64,000 nt of DNA from Acidimicrobiia bacterium UBA5794. GTDB taxonomy: Bacteria > Actinomycetota > Acidimicrobiia > Spongiisociales > UBA5794. The DNA is taken from the NCBI GenBank assembly GCA_002418265.1, contig DIDS01000019.1, forward strand, positions 4,223 to 68,222. The letters are read 5' to 3'. Numbering within the stretch: position 1 is the stretch's first letter; each line of letters opens with the position of its first letter. A program made the translations under genes and the position numbers. Below are positions 51,618-60,300 of the stretch, piece after piece. Under the pieces are notes generated by a model. That model ran no database searches. It was not told the origin of the DNA and saw only the letters and a program-made list of their open reading frames with translations.

Positions 51618-52295
51618 ATGGAAGTCAGACATCTTCAAGGCATCGATGGCGCCCGATCAGCCGAGGGAGTCACGATCGTTGTCGATACCTTCAGGGCATT
51701 TTCAACCGCAGCGTACGCGCAGGCCAAAGGGGTAGGACCGCACTATCTCACCGACACCCTCGATCAGGCACGCGAGCTTGCAAGCCGACACCGCGGCGCG
51801 GTTCTCTGCGGTGAGTCCAAGGGCATCAAGCCATCTGACTTCGACATAGGTAACTCACCGGCCGAGGTTCTGGGAAACGATGTAGGCGGCCGTGTCTTCA
51901 TACAGCGAACATCGGCAGGCACCCGATGTGTCCTTGCTGCCCTCGGATCGGCATCGGTGGTGTATCCAGCCAGTCTCGTCGTGGCATCAGCGACAGCAGC
52001 CAGTGCTGTTGGAGCCGACCTTGTGACGATCGTTGCCTGCGGTCGCCACGGATCAGGCTGGGCGATGGAGGACGACGCGACCAGTCGACTCATCGACAAC
52101 TTGATGCACGGTGGTGGGGATCCCGATGGCGTTTCACTGACGATCGCGACGAGTGAGTCAGCGGATCGGCTCATCGCTGCCCCGTGGGCACACCCAGGCG
52201 ATGTCGCTCTTTGCACCGACGTCGATCGGTTCGACTTCACCATGGTGGCCACGCAACACAGTCCAGGAACCGCCACACTGGCAATCATTCAATAG
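51618..52295 (+). CDS. comB: 2-phosphosulfolactate phosphatase (ComB family)
   Basis: A 225-residue protein of the ComB fold. Diagnostic stretches are VVDTFRAFSTAAYA at the N-terminus (usually VIDVLRATST), LCGESKGIKPSDFDIGNSP, the signature QRTSAGTRCV and ACGRHGSGWAMEDDATS. In methanogens the enzyme takes phosphosulfolactate to sulfolactate on the route to coenzyme M; bacterial members have unclear substrates. The unusual FRAFST in the first motif suggests a different substrate here. No ComA or ComC partner adjoins. Confidence 0.82.
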   Translation: MEVRHLQGIDGARSAEGVTIVVDTFRAFSTAAYAQAKGVGPHYLTDTLDQARELASRHRGAVLCGESKGIKPSDFDIGNSPAEVLGNDVGGRVFIQRTSAGTRCVLAALGSASVVYPASLVVASATAASAVGADLVTIVACGRHGSGWAMEDDATSRLIDNLMHGGGDPDGVSLTIATSESADRLIAAPWAHPGDVALCTDVDRFDFTMVATQHSPGTATLAIIQ

Positions 52296-52374
52296 GATCG
52301 TGGCCCATCAACTTGATTTCGCGGTCTCATGCTGATCGCTTAAGATTGACGGATGCATCTCCGATAAGACGATT

Positions 52375-52542
52375 ATGAGACTGTTCAAACGCGGTACAAC
52401 AGACAAGCGGGCGGACCGCAAGCACGTTGAGAATGTCAATGATCGCTTGCGCTCCCTGGTCTCGAAAGACACTGAGTACGAAGACCCGGGCAACGTTGAG
52501 AATCGGCTTCGCAACATGAACTACGGGACTTCACGCAAGTAG
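52375..52542 (+). CDS. Small basic protein, 55 residues, unknown
   Basis: Translated by hand: MRLFKRGTTDKRADRKHVEN..., ending RLRNMNYGTSRK. It is highly charged, with two related segments HVENVNDRLRS and NVENRLRN. No Shine-Dalgarno sequence lies before the ATG; TTGACG sits about 26 bases upstream. It is 79 bp after comB and 3 bp from the convergent doxX end. The clean frame in a tight gap and repeated motif support coding, but the length makes it uncertain. Confidence 0.5.
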   Translation: MRLFKRGTTDKRADRKHVENVNDRLRSLVSKDTEYEDPGNVENRLRNMNYGTSRK

Positions 52543-52545
52543 CCC

Positions 52546-53055
52546 TCAGGCCGTCAATCTTCCACGCTCTGGTCTGAAGAACACAACAAGCTGCAACGCC
52601 GCGGCGAGGATGCCTATCCCAACTGCGGCCAGCCCATACCACCCATCAAGGATCACATCGATCTCAGCGATCCGATCGATCGATACCTTGCCCGGTCCGA
52701 TCATCGCAAGAGCGGCTGCAGCGGCAGTCAACGTGAGGACATATTCGTAACCCTCATCGGGACGAGCAGTGATCCAGAATCCCGCGGCACGGTGCACGGA
52801 AACGAATGCGACGGTCATGATCCCGACCAGACCGGCCACCGCAAGAGAAGTTCCAAGGCCCACGATCAGCAGCACACCCACACCGATCTCGGTTGCCGTT
52901 GATGCAAACCACTGAAGCTGAGGCGAGCGGAAGCCGATTGACCCGAACCAACGACTCGTCTTCTCGCGGCCGCGGGCGTGCTTGATTCCGTGGGCAAGCA
53001 TGACGGTGCCCAACACAACCCTGAGAATCAGCGCCGCAACATCAATCGGTTCCAT
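52546..53055 (-). CDS. DoxX-family membrane protein
   Basis: A 169-residue protein with four helices. The N-terminus VAALILRVVLGTVMLAHGIKHA and the segment SRWFGSIGFRSPQLQWFASTATEIGVGVLLIVGLGTSLA match the DoxX family. Members act in redox or sulfur-related membrane processes, but this one's role is unknown. It is unlinked by overlap to its neighbours and convergent with the small ORF at 52375. Confidence 0.85.
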   Translation of the reverse strand: MEPIDVAALILRVVLGTVMLAHGIKHARGREKTSRWFGSIGFRSPQLQWFASTATEIGVGVLLIVGLGTSLAVAGLVGIMTVAFVSVHRAAGFWITARPDEGYEYVLTLTAAAAALAMIGPGKVSIDRIAEIDVILDGWYGLAAVGIGILAAALQLVVFFRPERGRLTA

Positions 53056-53103
53056 CAAACCTCCACAGTTATGAACGGAAACAGACCACAGATCATTCCG
53101 CTG

Positions 53104-53131
53104 GCTGTGAGCTGAAAGCTGTGAGCTCCAC
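53104..53131. repeat. Short heptamer array GCT(G/C)(T/A/C)(G/A)(A/C)
   Basis: Four 7-base units: GCTGTGA, GCTGAAA, GCTGTGA, GCTCCAC. It ends at the stop codon of the TetR gene (53131). Weaker than the other arrays but with the same period and position at a gene end. Confidence 0.6.
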
Positions 53132-53700
53132 TAAGTCAGCCCCTCGACGATGAACCGGTGCATGTCGACGGCGAGTTCGGAGCGACTGAGTCTGCCACGA
53201 GGCGTGTACCAGCGCTGAATCGCATTCAGCATCGAGAGGACATAAATCCCAGACAGGGTCGCGTCGACATCAGCGCGAAATGTCCCGTCATCGATGCCCC
53301 TTTGGATTGTCGTGCGAAATACCATCTCATAGGCATTCCTCATCTTCGTGATCCGACGACGATCCGGATCCTCCACGAAGTCTGCTTCCGCAAGGAAGGT
53401 TCGAGCCTCACTCGAGTGATCAACAAGCACATCGATGTGGCCAGAAATAAGTAGACGAAGGGTTTCGGACGGATCGGTCTCGGCCGAAAGGGCGGCTTCG
53501 GCCGAGGCACTGAAGAGATCCGAGGCACGCTCGACAACCGCAACGAGGAGCTCTTGCTTGCCACCGACATGGGAGTAGATCGACGATCCGAGGATTCCTA
53601 GGTCATCACCCAGATCCCGCATCGACGTGCCGTGGTAGCCATGGGTTGCGAAGCGTTTTCCCGACGCGATGACGATGTCGTCGCGGGTGAGCCTGCTCAT
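53131..53700 (-). CDS. TetR-family regulator, probable PaaR-type repressor
   Basis: A 189-residue TetR protein with the DNA-binding domain IVIASGKRFATHGYHGTSMRDLGDDLGILGSSIYSHVGGKQELL at residues 8-52. The C-terminal ligand-binding domain has an Asp/Glu-rich entrance and typical helices. I start at ATG 53700, in ATGA overlap with the paaE stop. As the last gene of paaABCDE it is the likely repressor of that operon, with phenylacetyl-CoA as ligand by analogy to known TetR-type PaaR proteins. Its stop lies at the end of a heptamer array. Confidence 0.85.
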   Translation of the reverse strand: MSRLTRDDIVIASGKRFATHGYHGTSMRDLGDDLGILGSSIYSHVGGKQELLVAVVERASDLFSASAEAALSAETDPSETLRLLISGHIDVLVDHSSEARTFLAEADFVEDPDRRRITKMRNAYEMVFRTTIQRGIDDGTFRADVDATLSGIYVLSMLNAIQRWYTPRGRLSRSELAVDMHRFIVEGLT

Positions 53701-54788
53701 ACGTCGTAGGTGAGCTCGACAACTTCGCTCACCGGGTGGGATTGACACGTGAGGATCTGGCCTGCGGAAACTTCTTCTTTGCTCAGACTCCAATTCTTGT
53801 CCATGCGAACCTCCCCACTTGTCACCTGGGCTCGGCATGACGCACACGCACCCGAGCGACAGGAAAAAGGACCGTCGGGACGAATTGCAAGCACATGATC
53901 AAGAATGGGGGCTCCATCCATCGCGACCGTCACAGTCGAGGTCCGACCCCTCAGAGTGAACCTGACCGTCGCGCCCTCGGCGTCGTCTTGGGCAACCGTG
54001 GCCTCAGTGACCTCGCCTGCGTAGAACAACTCGTCATGTATGTCATCAACGGAAACACCATTGGCTGTGAGGACTTCTGTCGCCGACTGGACCATGCCCC
54101 GCGGGCCACACAGGTACCACCCGGCAACATCTGCGGGATCGATGATCGTCTTGAGCATCCGTTGTAGCTTCTGGGCATCGATCCGACCCTCGAACAACTC
54201 GACCTCGTGGAACTCCCTGCTCAACACATGGAGGAGAACAAAACGGGATGGGTGCTGCCCTTTGAGTGCATCGAGCTCGTCGAGGAACATGACCGATCCA
54301 CCGTCCTTGTTTCCATACACGAGCGTGAACATGGACGAAGGTTCGAATGCGAGCACCGATCTGATCATCGACAGGATCGGCGTGATCCCGCTCCCTGCCC
54401 CGATCGCGACATAGTGATTCCGATTGCTTCGGCTCGGGGTCAGGGTGAATTCGCCTGTGGGTTGTGTCACCTCAATTGCATCCCCGACCTTGAGACGCTC
54501 GTGGACATAGGTTGAGAACACTCCACCTGGCAGATGCTTGATCCCGACGGTCGGTCTCGTGGTGCCGGGTGCGGAGCAGATGGAGTAACTCCTGCGCACG
54601 TCCTCCCCGTCGATCGTCGCCCGCAGGATGAGATGTTGACCCGGTATGTGTTCAAAGACGTGTGCAATTTCGGAAGGGATCTCGAAAGAAACGGCTACGG
54701 CGTCACTGGTCAGCGGTTCGATTGCCGCGACGGTCACGCTGTGGAACTCGACACCAGCCTGCTTGGTACTTGACGCTGCGTCCGTCAT
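53697..54788 (-). CDS. paaE: Phenylacetyl-CoA epoxidase reductase subunit
   Basis: A 363-residue flavin and iron-sulfur reductase feeding electrons from NADPH to the PaaABCD epoxidase. Order: FAD-binding domain (HLILRATIDGEDVRRSYSICSAPG with RxYS), NAD-binding domain (VAIGAGSGITPILSMI, YLCGPRGMV) and a C-terminal [2Fe-2S] ferredoxin with CRSGACASCRAQ and the last Cys in ILTCQSHP. I start at ATG 54788, in TGATG overlap with paaD. Confidence 0.93.
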   Translation of the reverse strand: MTDAASSTKQAGVEFHSVTVAAIEPLTSDAVAVSFEIPSEIAHVFEHIPGQHLILRATIDGEDVRRSYSICSAPGTTRPTVGIKHLPGGVFSTYVHERLKVGDAIEVTQPTGEFTLTPSRSNRNHYVAIGAGSGITPILSMIRSVLAFEPSSMFTLVYGNKDGGSVMFLDELDALKGQHPSRFVLLHVLSREFHEVELFEGRIDAQKLQRMLKTIIDPADVAGWYLCGPRGMVQSATEVLTANGVSVDDIHDELFYAGEVTEATVAQDDAEGATVRFTLRGRTSTVTVAMDGAPILDHVLAIRPDGPFSCRSGACASCRAQVTSGEVRMDKNWSLSKEEVSAGQILTCQSHPVSEVVELTYDV

Positions 54789-55267
54789 CAGATGGCCTTG
54801 AAGTAGTCGAAGGGTTCGCCACACGACGTGCAGACCCACAAAGATTTGCAAGCAGTCGATCCGAACTCCGATACTTTCGCCGTTCCCGTCGACGAGCACC
54901 GTGGGCACAAGATCTCCGGAACGATGTTCAACACCGAATCCGGAGGTGCAATGCCGAAGCCAGCCAGTTTCTGCTTCGCCTCGGGAGTGAGCCACTCCGT
55001 TGTCCAGACCGGAGAGTGCCTGATTTCAACGGTGACATCGTGGATGCCTGCATCTGCAAGTGCCGCAACGATGTCCTCTTCTATGACCCCGAGTGCCGGA
55101 CAACCCGAGTACGTCGGGGTGATCTCGACGGTGACGGCGCCGTTGGCGCCAATCGTCACGTCGCGCAGAATCCCGATGTCGGCGATCGTCAGAACCGGGA
55201 TCTCGGGATCGACGACCGCGTCGAGTAGTCGAGTCATCTCCTCAACGGTGTGAGCTGTTGTTTTCAC
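54788..55267 (-). CDS. paaD: Phenylacetyl-CoA epoxidase subunit PaaD
   Basis: A 159-residue protein with an N-terminal MIP18/DUF59 fold (LDAVVDPEIPVLTIADIGILRDV) and a C-terminal zinc-ribbon-like part (CPRCSS, then CKSLWVCTSCGEPF). PaaD is thought to help Fe-S or diiron maturation of the epoxidase. GTG at 55267 overlaps the paaC stop (GTGA); an earlier frame start at 55300 lies inside paaC. Confidence 0.93.
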   Translation of the reverse strand: MKTTAHTVEEMTRLLDAVVDPEIPVLTIADIGILRDVTIGANGAVTVEITPTYSGCPALGVIEEDIVAALADAGIHDVTVEIRHSPVWTTEWLTPEAKQKLAGFGIAPPDSVLNIVPEILCPRCSSTGTAKVSEFGSTACKSLWVCTSCGEPFDYFKAI

Positions 55268-56028
55268 CACGATGCCCCCGGATACGCGCGCTGGAGCCAC
55301 TGCATCTCGGCGAGCAGGCGACCGAGATGCTCTGTGTGTCTTCCCGAACGGCCTCCCGTCGCCTGATATGGATCTTCAGGACGCGTGAGCGTCGCTTCTT
55401 CAAGAGCGGCGTCCACGGTGGCATCCCACTGAGGTCGAGTTGTTGCGATTTCAAACACAACTCCGGCGTCGATCAATGCAGGATCGACATCTGATGGCTC
55501 GAACAACTCACCGGTGAAACGCCACATCTCATCGATCGCCGCCTGCATCCGAGTGTGACTTTCGACGGTTCCGTCCCCAAGCCTGACGACCCAGCTTCGA
55601 GCATGTGTCACGTGGTACGTCGCCTCCTTGAGCGCCCGAGCTGCGATTCCTGCAAGCCGTTCATCTGATGATCTGCTCAGCTGTTCCCACAGGAGTGTCT
55701 GACACACGCCGAACAAGAATGCCCTCGCAACGATGTGGGCAAAGTCCGTGTTTGGCTGTTCAACGATGAGAGCATTGGTGAACTCTCGCTCCCCGCGCCA
55801 CATCGAATAGGTATCGACCGAAGCATCTCCCCCAGCAATCTCGGCGGCATACTCGTAAAGGTGCATCGCAACGCCAATATGGTCCAATGCGCCATTTGCG
55901 ATCGCGAGGTCTTCTTCGAGTTCTGGCGCGGACGAGATGTACTCGCCAAGCCGCTGACCGAGAATCGTGTTGTCGTCAGCGTGCCTCAACAGCACCTCAA
56001 CCAACGCCGCATCTGCAGCATCGGTCAC
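55264..56028 (-). CDS. paaC: Phenylacetyl-CoA epoxidase subunit PaaC
   Basis: A 254-residue ferritin-like, non-catalytic partner of PaaA. Motifs include DDNTILGQRLGEYISSAPELEEDLAIANGALDHIGVAMHLY and KEATYHVTHARSWVVRLGDGTVES. The usual length is 250. Starts GTG in a GTGA overlap with the paaB stop. It is required for the structure of the PaaAC core. Confidence 0.93.
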   Translation of the reverse strand: MTDAADAALVEVLLRHADDNTILGQRLGEYISSAPELEEDLAIANGALDHIGVAMHLYEYAAEIAGGDASVDTYSMWRGEREFTNALIVEQPNTDFAHIVARAFLFGVCQTLLWEQLSRSSDERLAGIAARALKEATYHVTHARSWVVRLGDGTVESHTRMQAAIDEMWRFTGELFEPSDVDPALIDAGVVFEIATTRPQWDATVDAALEEATLTRPEDPYQATGGRSGRHTEHLGRLLAEMQWLQRAYPGASW

Positions 56029-56366
56029 AGCTGACCGACCTCGTCGGGAATCTCGTAGAAAGTCGGGTGGCGGTATGGCTTGTCATCCGCCGGCTCGAAC
56101 ATCGATGCTGGATCGTCCGACGCGTGAATCGCCGATGAGGGAACAACCCACAGACTTGCCGTCCCGCCCAACCGGGTATAGGCATCACGAGCGTTCAGAA
56201 CTGCTGAGTCGGCATCGGCTGCATGAACGGAACCACAGTGGGTGTACGCCAAACCCCGCTTGGGACGCATGAATACCTCCCACAGCTGCCAACCGGTTGA
56301 CTGATCACCATCAACGGGAATCTCGTCCACCGATTCCCCTTCTGCCAGCGGAACGTCGTAGCTCAT
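56025..56366 (-). CDS. paaB: Phenylacetyl-CoA epoxidase subunit PaaB
   Basis: A 113-residue protein: WQLWEVFMRPKRGLAYTHCGSVHAADADSAVLNARDAYTRLGG and SLWVVPSSAIHASDD are typical PaaB stretches. It is a small subunit that bridges PaaAC pairs. The ATG at 56366 comes 10 bp after the paaA stop. Confidence 0.94.
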   Translation of the reverse strand: MSYDVPLAEGESVDEIPVDGDQSTGWQLWEVFMRPKRGLAYTHCGSVHAADADSAVLNARDAYTRLGGTASLWVVPSSAIHASDDPASMFEPADDKPYRHPTFYEIPDEVGQL

Positions 56367-56376
56367 TGTGTGCCCC

Positions 56377-57318
56377 TCATGCGACCTTGACCTTGTCTGA
56401 TGCATGCTTTGCTGCGTATGCAGTGGCTGCTTCCCGCACCCACGCCCCGTCTTCCCATGCCTTTTTCTTGTGAGCGATACGTTCACGATTCATCGGCCCG
56501 TCGCCGGAAACCACTGCCCAGAACTCATCCCAGTCGATTTCACCGAAGCGCCAGTGGCCGGACTCCTCATCGAAGTGGAGATCCGGGTCCGGGAAGGTGA
56601 TTCCGAGATACTCACCTTGAGGAACGGTCTGGTCGACATAGAACTGACGCAGATCGTCATTTGACATGCGTTTTATCTTCCAATCCATCGACTGTTCGCT
56701 ATGTGTCGACTCACTGTCGTGGGGTCCGAACATCATGAGAGCTGGCCACCACCACCGATCAACGGCATCCTGGAGCATCTTGCGCTGGTCGTCCGTGCCC
56801 TTGGCCAGTGTCATCAAGATCGAGTATCCCTGACGGGCGTGGAAACTCTCCTCCTTGCAAATCCGAACCATCGCCCTGGCGTACGGTCCGTACGAGGCGC
56901 CCTGCAACATGATCTGGTTGACAATCGCAGCACCGTCGACGAGCCACCCGATGACGCCAATATCGGCCCATGACAGCGTTGGGTAGTTGAAGATCGACGA
57001 GTACTTCTGTCGCCCGGAGTGCAGCATCTCTTGGAGCTCGTCACGTGAGACGCCAAGTGTCTCGGCGGCGGAATAGAGGTACAACCCGTGGCCAGCCTCA
57101 TCCTGGACTTTGGCCATGAGAATCGCCTTGCGGAGCAGGGTCGGGGCCCGAGTGATCCAATTCCCCTCCGGCTGCATCCCGATCACTTCTGAATGGGCAT
57201 GTTGTGCGATCTGTCGAATCAGGGTGTTTCGGTAGGCGTCCGGCATCCAGTCGCGTGGTTCGATCTTTTCATCTGCAGCGATCATCTCGTCGAACGTGGC
57301 CTGATGCTCAGAAACCAT
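56377..57318 (-). CDS. paaA: Phenylacetyl-CoA epoxidase catalytic subunit PaaA
   Basis: Catalytic diiron subunit of the PaaABCE monooxygenase that epoxidises phenylacetyl-CoA. 313 residues from ATG 57318, chosen because GAGGAGG lies 8-10 bases upstream; an earlier GTG at 57342 has none. Iron-ligand motifs are KVQDEAGHGLYLY and RICKEESFHARQGY, with HSEVIGMQPEGNW before them. It heads paaABCDE-tetR. The paa ligase and later genes (paaK, paaG, paaZ) are not in the window. Confidence 0.96.
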   Translation of the reverse strand: MVSEHQATFDEMIAADEKIEPRDWMPDAYRNTLIRQIAQHAHSEVIGMQPEGNWITRAPTLLRKAILMAKVQDEAGHGLYLYSAAETLGVSRDELQEMLHSGRQKYSSIFNYPTLSWADIGVIGWLVDGAAIVNQIMLQGASYGPYARAMVRICKEESFHARQGYSILMTLAKGTDDQRKMLQDAVDRWWWPALMMFGPHDSESTHSEQSMDWKIKRMSNDDLRQFYVDQTVPQGEYLGITFPDPDLHFDEESGHWRFGEIDWDEFWAVVSGDGPMNRERIAHKKKAWEDGAWVREAATAYAAKHASDKVKVA

Positions 57319-57348
57319 ACGGTGCGCCTCCTCGGTTACCACCTAGCC

Positions 57349-57368
57349 TAACAAACGGTCGTTTGTTA
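57349..57368. promoter_or_regulatory. TetR-type palindrome in the paa promoter
   Basis: TAACAAACG-GT-CGTTTGTTA has 9-bp perfect arms and lies 30 bp before the paaA start. The half-site core AACG-NN-CGTT is typical of TetR-type PaaR operators, and the operon carries a TetR gene at its end. Confidence 0.8.
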
Positions 57369-57391
57369 CAGAGACGATGACTTCGCAACCG

Positions 57392-60300
57392 TCATCGTCC
57401 CATCGCTATCTGCGAAAGGCGTCGGACCGCGATCAAACCGGCAGAGACATTCTCGATCCCATCTCGTTCCAGCCACGCAAAGAGTCGGTCACGGCGGGGG
57501 ATCATGCGTGGGAAGCGCTCGAAGTGGGCATCGAGGGAACCATCGGACTCCTCCAGGATCATCGTCACAACATCTCGGCGCATCTGTTGAATGTCGTGCA
57601 AGAGCGCATCCGCAGCGAGACGATCGAATGTTGTGACCCCTGGAAGTTCGCGGATCCTTCGTTCAACCCAGTCGACCTTGAACTCCTGGCTCACGCTCGT
57701 GTAGAGGTTCGCAACCTCCATCACCTCGCGATCGTGCTCATGCGCGAGTTCGATGATGTCCGGGGCACGGCGCAAGGCTCGTTGGAAGCCGTGTCGAAGC
57801 GCAATCGGGGCTGGTACACCGTTGTCAATCATTGCCGTGGCAGCGGCTTCATACGGTTCCCTCCACTCGGCTGGTTCCGCAAGCGGCATGCCGGCCGCGA
57901 GATCTGCAAACTGAGCTTTTGCGAGACTGATCTCCTCATCGATTGTTGATGGACTCACCGGTTGGTTGAGGTACCAGAGGGTGATCACGAACACGAGTTG
58001 GTCGACGTCTCGCAGCAGAGCTCTTGAGACGTCAGGATCGATCGTTCCGGCGAGGGCTTCGATGTCGGACCACCGCGTTCCAGCGTCGGTGATGGCTCTC
58101 GCTGCGCGGAAGGCACGAATGATTCGAGCGGCTGGTTCACCCGTCTGGGTTCGCATGCGGGAATAGAAGGTCGCGCCAAGGGAGTTGAGCGCCTGATTCG
58201 CCACGATCGTCGAAATCAGCTCCCGTCGCAGGGGATGCTGCATGATCTCGTCGTGGAAACGTTCGGCCACGGTTGGCGGAAAGTACGCCAACAGATCTGT
58301 CTCGAAATGTGGATCGTCCGGCAGATCTGACTGAACCAAAAGGTCGGTGAGTTGGCGCTTGGCGTAGGCAAGAAGCACCGCGAGCTCAGGACGTGCCATC
58401 CCGACTCCGTCACGACCACGTTGGAGCATCTCCTCCGCCGTAGGGAGGAACTCGATGTCCCGGTCAAGTATCCCTTCTCGCTCGAGGCGGTCCATCAAGT
58501 CGCCATACTGGTCGATCGTCCGGGTCGACATCGCCGCCTCTTGGGAGAGGATCTGGGCTTGGAGGAAGTTGTCATACAGGATCGCTGAGACAACATCGTC
58601 AGAGACATCCCGGATGATCTCGTCACGTTCGAGCCGCGTGATCGTTCCGTTTCTTTCTGCAATGCCAAGCAGGATCTTGAGGTTCACCTCACGGTCGGAT
58701 GCATGGACACCCCCGGAGTTGTCGATGAAGTCTGCGAATACGTGGCCGCCGGAGCGGTCGAACTCGACACGGCCGCGCTGGGTCATGCCGAGATTGCCTC
58801 CCTCTCCGATCACCTTTGCACGCACATCTCGACCGTTGACACGCACGGCATCGTTTGATCGATCCTGCACCTGCTCAGATGTCTCGATCTTGGATTTGAT
58901 ATAGGTTCCGATTCCGCCGTTCCACAACAGATCAACGGGAGCCTTCAGCACGAGCCGAATGACCTCACTCGGGCTCAGCGACTCAGCGGTTGTATCGAGC
59001 ACCGAACGCATCTCGTCAGTCAACGTGATCGACTTTGCAGAGCGATCAAACACGCCCCCACCGGCAGAGATGAGATCTGGGTTGTAGTCGGCCCATGAAG
59101 AGCGTGGGATGAGGGAGATTCTCTTGCGCTCCTCCCATGCCACGCCGGGATCGGGATCGGGATCGACGAATACATGCCGATGGTCGAACGCGGCAATGAG
59201 CTTCAGGTGTTTCGACAACAGCATGCCGTTTCCGAACACGTCACCGGACATATCGCCAATGCCCACGGCGGTGATCTCCTCCGTCGCCACATCAATGCCA
59301 AGATCGAAGAAGTGTCTACGCACCGACTCCCACGCGCCGCGGGCTGTGATACCAAGCGCCTTGTGGTCGTAGCCTGCTGACCCTCCCGAAGCGAATGCAT
59401 CGTCGAGCCAGAACCCGTACTCAGCCGCCAACGCGTTCGCCGTATCCGAGAATGTGGCTGTTCCCTTGTCGGCCGCCACCACGAGATACGGATCGTCGGT
59501 GTCGTGACGAACCACGTTGGCAGGAGGTACCACGGTATCGCCGACCCGGTTGTCGGTGATGTCGAGGAGACCACGAATGTAAGTTTGGTACCCGGCCTTG
59601 ACCTCGTCATAGCTCGGGCGAGCCTCCACCGACCTGCGCAGGACGAACCCACCCTTGGCCCCCGTCGGCACGATGACAACGTTCTTGGTGTTCTGTGCCT
59701 TCATCAGGCCGAGAACTTCCGTGCGGTAGTCTTCCTTGCGATCCGACCACCGAATGCCACCACGAGCAACGGCTCCACCCCTCAGATGGAGGCCTTCGAC
59801 ATCAGGTGCCGAGACGTAGATCTCGTACAGCGGTTTGGGGCTCGGCATCTCTGGAACCATGTCCGAAGAGAACTTGAGTGATAGCGACTTCCGACCCTCA
59901 ACGCGGAGGTTCGTACGTTGGGTGGCGAGCACCAGACCGAGGAATCCCCGCAGGATGCGGTCCTCGTCGAGAGACGACACGTTGTCGAGCCGTCGACGAA
60001 TGTCTTTTGCGATCTCTCGTGCATCGTCCTCATCGTGGCGTTCTCCGAAGCGTGCATTGAAAAGCTTCACCAACGCTTCGGCGACTCCGGGATGGAGCGC
60101 AAACGTGTCGTCCACGTATCCCACAGAAAAGGAAGGAGTAACGAGTCGCCAGTAGTTCCGGTAGGCACGAAGAATTGCGAGCTGATGATGGTCGAGTCCT
60201 GTGGTGACAAGCAATCGGTGGAGTGAATCTGATTCCGCCTCACCGGTGAGTACTGCCTCGATCGCAGCCGTGACCCGATCCCCGACCTCCTCCACATCGA

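Noticed and set aside
54789..54995. N-terminal extension of paaE
   Set aside because: It overlaps paaD in another frame; ATG 54788 in TGATG overlap is the better start.
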